Assembly (NCBI RefSeq): GCF_001598235.1
Contig: NZ_BCYO01000001.1
Span: 124,001-188,000 of the forward strand
Reading direction: 5' to 3'
DNA from: Polaromonas jejuensis NBRC 106434
Lineage (GTDB): Bacteria > Pseudomonadota > Gammaproteobacteria > Burkholderiales > Burkholderiaceae_C
DNA length: 64,000 bases
Shown here: positions 60,610-64,000 of the stretch, piece by piece
Layout of the letters: every line of letters starts with the position of its first letter
How positions within the stretch are numbered: the first letter of the stretch is position 1
The notes under the pieces: generated by a model
Told to the model about the DNA's origin: nothing
The model's database searches: none
Seen by the model: the letters and a program-made list of their open reading frames with translations, nothing else
Program-made: the position numbers and the translations under genes

Positions 60610-63333
60610 ATGCAAAGCATCTGGCAGAAAACGGGCGTCGGCGACTTCAAGTACCACGTTGGCATCAGCTCGCTCACACAGGTGGCGTCGCGCGACGACC
60701 GCGTTTGCGTGCTCAACATCCTGGGTGGCGAATCGAGCGAAGTGACGCCGGTGAGCCACGCCTACTCGGGTGGCAACGTGGTGTTCGGCACCGCGCCGGG
60801 CAAGTGCGGCGCGGTGCTCGAAACGCCGATCGGCGACATCCCGGTCTACAACAACGTGCGCGATGGTCTCGCGGCGGGACATCGCTTCAATAGCGGCGTG
60901 GTCTACCTGCCGCCTTCGGCGGCGCGCGACGGCGTGGCCGAGCTGATTCGCGTGAACCCCGACCTGCGCAAGATCTTCATCATCACCGAAAAGATTTCCG
61001 TGCACGACGCGCGCGAGATCCGCGCCATGGGCCAGCACAACGGCATAGACATCTTCGGTGCCAACGGCTTGGGCGTGGCCGATTCGTGGAACCAGGTGCG
61101 TATCGGCGGCGCGCTGGGCGGCGACAAGCCCGGTGACTCGCTGCGGCCGGGCTCAATCGCGATCTTCTCCAACTCGGGCGGCTTCTCCACCACTATCGCG
61201 CAGTACCTGCGCATGGCGGGCTGGGGCACGACCACCGTCGTCTCGTCCGGCAAGGACGTCTACATCCATTTCGCAGCACCCGAGTTCGCCTTTGCGCTGG
61301 CCAACGACGCGCGCAGCAAGGCTGCGGTGCTCTACTGCGAACCAGGCGGCTACTACGAACTCGACGCCCACTTCAACAAGCCGGTGGTGGCCTGTGTTGT
61401 CGGTCGCTGGAAGAGCACGCTCACGCGCGCGGTCGGCCATGCCGGCGCGATGGCCGGCGGTTCGGATGACGCGCTGGCCAAGGAACGCTGGTTCATGGAG
61501 AAGTTCGGCGTGGAGGCCATCTTCACGCCCGAGAACCCGGTGGTCTCGGCCAAGGGCGCGCTGGTGACCAACATTGCCCACATCCCGGCGGCACTCACGG
61601 CCGTGATGCGGGCCAATGCCACCATGCCCGACTTCGCGGCCGAAGGAAACCTTGCGCTCAAGCCCTGGTTCGGTTCCGACGAAGGGCTGGACCTGCCCGC
61701 CGAGCTTCGGTTGCCGGTTGTGGAGGCGCTCGCGCCCTACAGCGAACAGGTGGCGCTGCTGAATACGCAGATAGGCAGCGTGGTGCCGCGCCAGGCCATG
61801 AAGGATGCCTCGGGCGCCTCGCAGATGGACGCGAAGACGCAGGTCAGCAGCCTGCACGGCACCAGCATGCTCGATGCGGCGAAACTGCCATTCGAGTCGA
61901 ACATCGCATTGGCGCTGCTGCACGATATCGGCGGCGAGAACGACTGCAAGCTGATTGCGCCCGCGGTGGCGGCCTGCATCAACCTGCACGGCCGGCCCGA
62001 ACTGGCGGCGGCGCAGGCCAGCCGCGAGGCGGGCAATGCGCCCAACGCGGTGCTGGCCGCCGCGGCCGCCATCGTCGGGCCGAAGTGCCAGGAGGCCGCT
62101 CGCAGCGCGCTCAAGTTCATGCTTGAGCGCTTCCATGCTGCCGGGCTGGGCACCGAGTTCGGCGCCTCCCTGGGCGAGAGCTTCGACGTAGAGGCCGTCG
62201 ACGCAGCCGATCACCCTGGCTTGACCTGCGAGACACCCGACGCACGAGCGGAGGCGCTCATTGCGGGCGTCGAGGACCGTGGCGGCCGTTCGGTGTTCTT
62301 GCGTTGGCTCATGACTCTGCCAGGTCATCCTACCGAGGATGCGGTGCTGGCCGCGATCTCGGCCACGTTGGCTTGGGGGCCCTTGATGCGCAAGCGGATC
62401 TCGCGTCTTACGGCTGAAGGGCTTCCCTGGTGGCTTCGGTTGTTCGGGACGCTGATCGGCGCCTCGGCCGATGCCGGGCATCACGAGTCTTGCCGCTTCT
62501 GTGGCATCACCGAACGAGATCTGCTCGGCAGGCTGAGTCTGGGCGAAATCTCTTTCGCCGCCTTGCTCGGCCGCGTGCCTGATGCAGATGACCTGTTCGC
62601 CTTCCAGACCCTGGTCGGCTTGCTTCTGACCAACGGCCCGGGCGCGATTTCTGCGCAAGGCGCCAAGGGCGCGGTCTCGGCCGACGGGCCCGAGCAGCCC
62701 GAGCGCGTGCAGCTCAACAAGGCGCTGATCGGCTTTCTCACGCACACCGGCTATGCGCACGGCGGTAACGGCTACGAAGGCATCGCCTACCTCAACGAAC
62801 AGTTCAAGGCGAGCGGCCTGAAGGACCCGAGCGCCAAGGATCACGGCATCAACCTGAAGGCGCTGGCCGCCAGGGCGGTCGAGCAGTACGCGCAATACAA
62901 GAGCGCGAAGAAGACCGCCGGCAGCCTCGATATTGCCAAGCTGCCGGGCGTCAATCACCCGGTGTTCAAGGACAAGCCGGTCAATTTCGATCCGCGCGAG
63001 GTGTTCATCGCCAAGCTGTTTGAGGAACGCGGCGAGACCAACGTGTTCCATGCCTTCTACCGCGCACTGGTGCAGCAGCTGTTCGATGCCGGCGTGTCGC
63101 GCAACGTTTACTGCGTCAATATCGACGCGGTGATCGCGGCACTCCTGCTCAAGATGCTGTGGAAGCCGTTGCAGGCGGGCGAGATCGGCGAGCGCGATCT
63201 CGAGACGGCGGCCTTCACGATTTTCCTGTACCCGCGCATGCTGGGCTGCGCGGCCGAGATAGACGACCACCTGAATCGCGGACGCAATATGGATACCCGC
63301 ACACAAGCGTCGCAGTGCCGGTTTGTCGTCTGA
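60610..63333 (+). CDS. ATP-citrate-lyase-like large subunit (CoA-binding/ligase plus citrate-synthase-like domain)
   Basis: The 907-residue product has a CoA-binding and ligase half like SucD/ACL: GKCGAVLETPIGDIPVYNNV, GSIAIFSNSGGFSTTIAQYL and VVACVVGRW. The phospho-histidine block RAVGHAGAMAGG carries H277. From about residue 540, and clearly after 660, it follows the ACL citrate-synthase-like domain. Aligning by eye, the first catalytic His region reads GAISAQG (Q683), while the later His (GVNHPVFK, H783) and Asp (CVNIDAVIA, D839) are present. This suggests an altered C-C cleavage site. GAGGCAGGAGACATACC precedes the ATG. It forms an operon with the small subunit; the product would be a CoA thioester plus a C-C cleavage product or just an acyl-CoA. 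Confidence 0.8.
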   Translation: MQSIWQKTGVGDFKYHVGISSLTQVASRDDRVCVLNILGGESSEVTPVSHAYSGGNVVFGTAPGKCGAVLETPIGDIPVYNNVRDGLAAGHRFNSGVVYLPPSAARDGVAELIRVNPDLRKIFIITEKISVHDAREIRAMGQHNGIDIFGANGLGVADSWNQVRIGGALGGDKPGDSLRPGSIAIFSNSGGFSTTIAQYLRMAGWGTTTVVSSGKDVYIHFAAPEFAFALANDARSKAAVLYCEPGGYYELDAHFNKPVVACVVGRWKSTLTRAVGHAGAMAGGSDDALAKERWFMEKFGVEAIFTPENPVVSAKGALVTNIAHIPAALTAVMRANATMPDFAAEGNLALKPWFGSDEGLDLPAELRLPVVEALAPYSEQVALLNTQIGSVVPRQAMKDASGASQMDAKTQVSSLHGTSMLDAAKLPFESNIALALLHDIGGENDCKLIAPAVAACINLHGRPELAAAQASREAGNAPNAVLAAAAAIVGPKCQEAARSALKFMLERFHAAGLGTEFGASLGESFDVEAVDAADHPGLTCETPDARAEALIAGVEDRGGRSVFLRWLMTLPGHPTEDAVLAAISATLAWGPLMRKRISRLTAEGLPWWLRLFGTLIGASADAGHHESCRFCGITERDLLGRLSLGEISFAALLGRVPDADDLFAFQTLVGLLLTNGPGAISAQGAKGAVSADGPEQPERVQLNKALIGFLTHTGYAHGGNGYEGIAYLNEQFKASGLKDPSAKDHGINLKALAARAVEQYAQYKSAKKTAGSLDIAKLPGVNHPVFKDKPVNFDPREVFIAKLFEERGETNVFHAFYRALVQQLFDAGVSRNVYCVNIDAVIAALLLKMLWKPLQAGEIGERDLETAAFTIFLYPRMLGCAAEIDDHLNRGRNMDTRTQASQCRFVV

Positions 63334-63419
63334 GTGGGTGCATCCGCTTCGCCCGGAAGGAACTTTTACGACGCATTCAGAGGCCTCCGCCGCCGTAGGA
63401 GACACTTCCTGAACCGATT

Positions 63420-63446
63420 TTCAGAATTCGTTCAGTTCACCTTTAG
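63420..63446 (+). promoter_or_regulatory. Three TTCAG/TTTAG boxes at 11-bp period before the last PstS-like gene
   Basis: TTCAG (63420), TTCAG (63431) and TTTAG (63442) are exactly 11 bp apart, the clearest of the four arrays. They lie 134 bp before the ATG at 63580. The rest of the 63334-63579 gap shows no gene; CAGGAGACATTTGCA is the ribosome-binding region. Confidence 0.6.
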
Positions 63447-63579
63447 CGTGGAATCCTAAGCTGCCTGTCCAACGGTGGGTTCGCTTCGATGCGCTGCGTT
63501 CAATCCCTGATCGCTCGCCGGACGGGCACCGTGCTTTCGTTTTTTTTACCATAGCCCGAAAGGGCAGGAGACATTTGCA

Positions 63580-64000
63580 ATGACAACTTCAACGCTTTCC
63601 AGCCGCCGGCACGCCAGATTGGCGACTCGCCTGGTACAAATCGCCGGCCTGACGGCGCTTTCAGCCCTGCTGACGACGCCCGCCTTCGCCCTGAAATACG
63701 CGGCCCCCGAGCACAACCTGGCGGTCGACTCCTCCATCCCGAGCTGGACGCCGGGCGAGGTCACTGTCAAGCCGGAGGAGGAGCTCAACATCGTGGGTGC
63801 CGACGTGATGGACGAGATCACGCTCGGTTGGGCCAAGCTGATGCGCAAGGCCTACCCGAGGCTCAGCGTCACGATCGAGGCCCGCGCCTCCGGGACGGGT
63901 GGGCCGGCCCTGACGGAGGGCAAGGCGCACCTGGCGCCGGTGGGCCGCGAACTGCTGCCTGCCGAGGAAAAGGGCTTTGTGGAGAAGTTTGGCTACAAGC
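63580..64000 (+). CDS. PstS-like periplasmic binding protein, N-terminal part (runs off window)
   Basis: The first 140 residues are present. A signal peptide (LATRLVQIAGLTALSALLTTPAFA) is followed by NIVGADVMDEITLGWAKLMRKAYPRLSVTIEARASGTGGPALTEGKAHLAPVGRELLPAEEKGF. The SGTGGPAL loop with a following GKAHLAPVGREL is the PstS/PBP ligand region and parallels ARGKSALAPMGAEF in the protein at 57243. It therefore looks like a paralogous receptor in the same regulon. GGCAGGAGACATTTGCA precedes the ATG. The C-terminal half and any pstCAB-like partners lie beyond the window. Confidence 0.85.
   Translation, partial: MTTSTLSSRRHARLATRLVQIAGLTALSALLTTPAFALKYAAPEHNLAVDSSIPSWTPGEVTVKPEEELNIVGADVMDEITLGWAKLMRKAYPRLSVTIEARASGTGGPALTEGKAHLAPVGRELLPAEEKGFVEKFGYK

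Noticed and set aside
59299..63333. Housekeeping succinyl-CoA synthetase sucCD
   Set aside because: The small subunit carries an extra citrate-binding-like domain and the large one an added ~400-residue citrate-synthase-like part, neither of which is found in SucC/SucD.
61153..63405. 750-codon minus-strand open frame opposite the ACL-like large subunit
   Set aside because: An antisense shadow of a GC-rich gene with no domain; the plus strand has ribosome-binding site, domain order and catalytic motifs.
63500..63550. Possible intrinsic terminator ahead of the T-run at about 63540
   Set aside because: The only stem before the eight T's is about four base pairs (GCAC/GTGC), too weak to claim, although the ACL operon must end near here.
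1..64000. CRISPR arrays, tRNA or rRNA genes, phage integrase and attachment sites
   Set aside because: No regularly spaced repeats, cloverleaf-like sequence with CCA-type end, rRNA motifs or integrase protein were recognised on either strand; a covariance-model scan would be needed to be sure for small RNAs.

Overview
ORGANISM. This is chromosomal DNA of a GC-rich (mid-60s % by eye) beta-proteobacterium, most likely a comamonad of the Polaromonas/Rhodoferax/Variovorax type. Supporting signs are four Bug-type tripartite-tricarboxylate receptors in one window, a monomeric NADP isocitrate dehydrogenase, a remnant of a fused isobutyryl-CoA mutase (IcmF), many LysR regulators beside small catabolic operons, and at least six copies of a short dispersed palindromic repeat (arms AGCTAT / ATAGC). 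No rRNA, tRNA, CRISPR array or complete insertion sequence was seen.

LAYOUT. 0-3.5 kb: 3' end of purT, icd, D-Ala-D-Ala dipeptidase. 3.6-9.1 kb: a LysR regulator followed by an SDR-Bug receptor-tcuA-tcuB operon for a tricarballylate/citrate-like acid. 9.2-14.7 kb: AMP nucleosidase, glutathione reductase, a LysR regulator, a GST and a flavin-binding protein whose 3' end is interrupted by a 239-bp element with perfect 19-bp inverted ends. 15-22.7 kb: two LysR regulators, DUF2917 protein, enoyl-CoA hydratase, Bug receptor, CocE-like hydrolase, DbpA helicase. 23-29 kb: transglutaminase-like protein, a 101-bp MITE-like palindrome, and a complete branched-chain-type ABC importer (livGF, binding protein, livHM). 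29.4-37.2 kb: a FecR/DUF6600 envelope protein with a Gln-rich tail, a DUF6352-like protein, and a Bug receptor, then a GntR-Bug-amidohydrolase operon. 37.4-42 kb: a lower-GC island holding the icmF 3' remnant and one 1191-residue SIR2-domain protein, a probable anti-phage NADase. 42-50.9 kb: an RND efflux pump (OMF-MFP-RND), two PepSY-like exported proteins and a two-component system. 50.9-64 kb: a NitT/TauT-type ABC importer, a sensor kinase and response regulator separated by three oppositely oriented genes for exported proteins, a two-gene ATP-citrate-lyase-like enzyme, and a second PstS-like gene cut by the window end.

HOW THE GENES WORK TOGETHER. The most striking part is 53.7-64 kb. Four intergenic regions there carry the same array of TTCAG-like pentamers at an exact 11-bp period, the usual form of an OmpR-family binding site. 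They lie before the ABC importer, between the kinase gene and the exported-protein genes, before the ACL-like pair, and before the last PstS-like gene. I infer one regulon, controlled by the local kinase/regulator pair, for uptake and CoA-dependent conversion of an unidentified anion. The ACL-like large subunit has a phospho-histidine motif and a degenerate citrate-synthase-like C-terminus, so its substrate need not be citrate. The SIR2 protein is the second candidate for a poorly described system.
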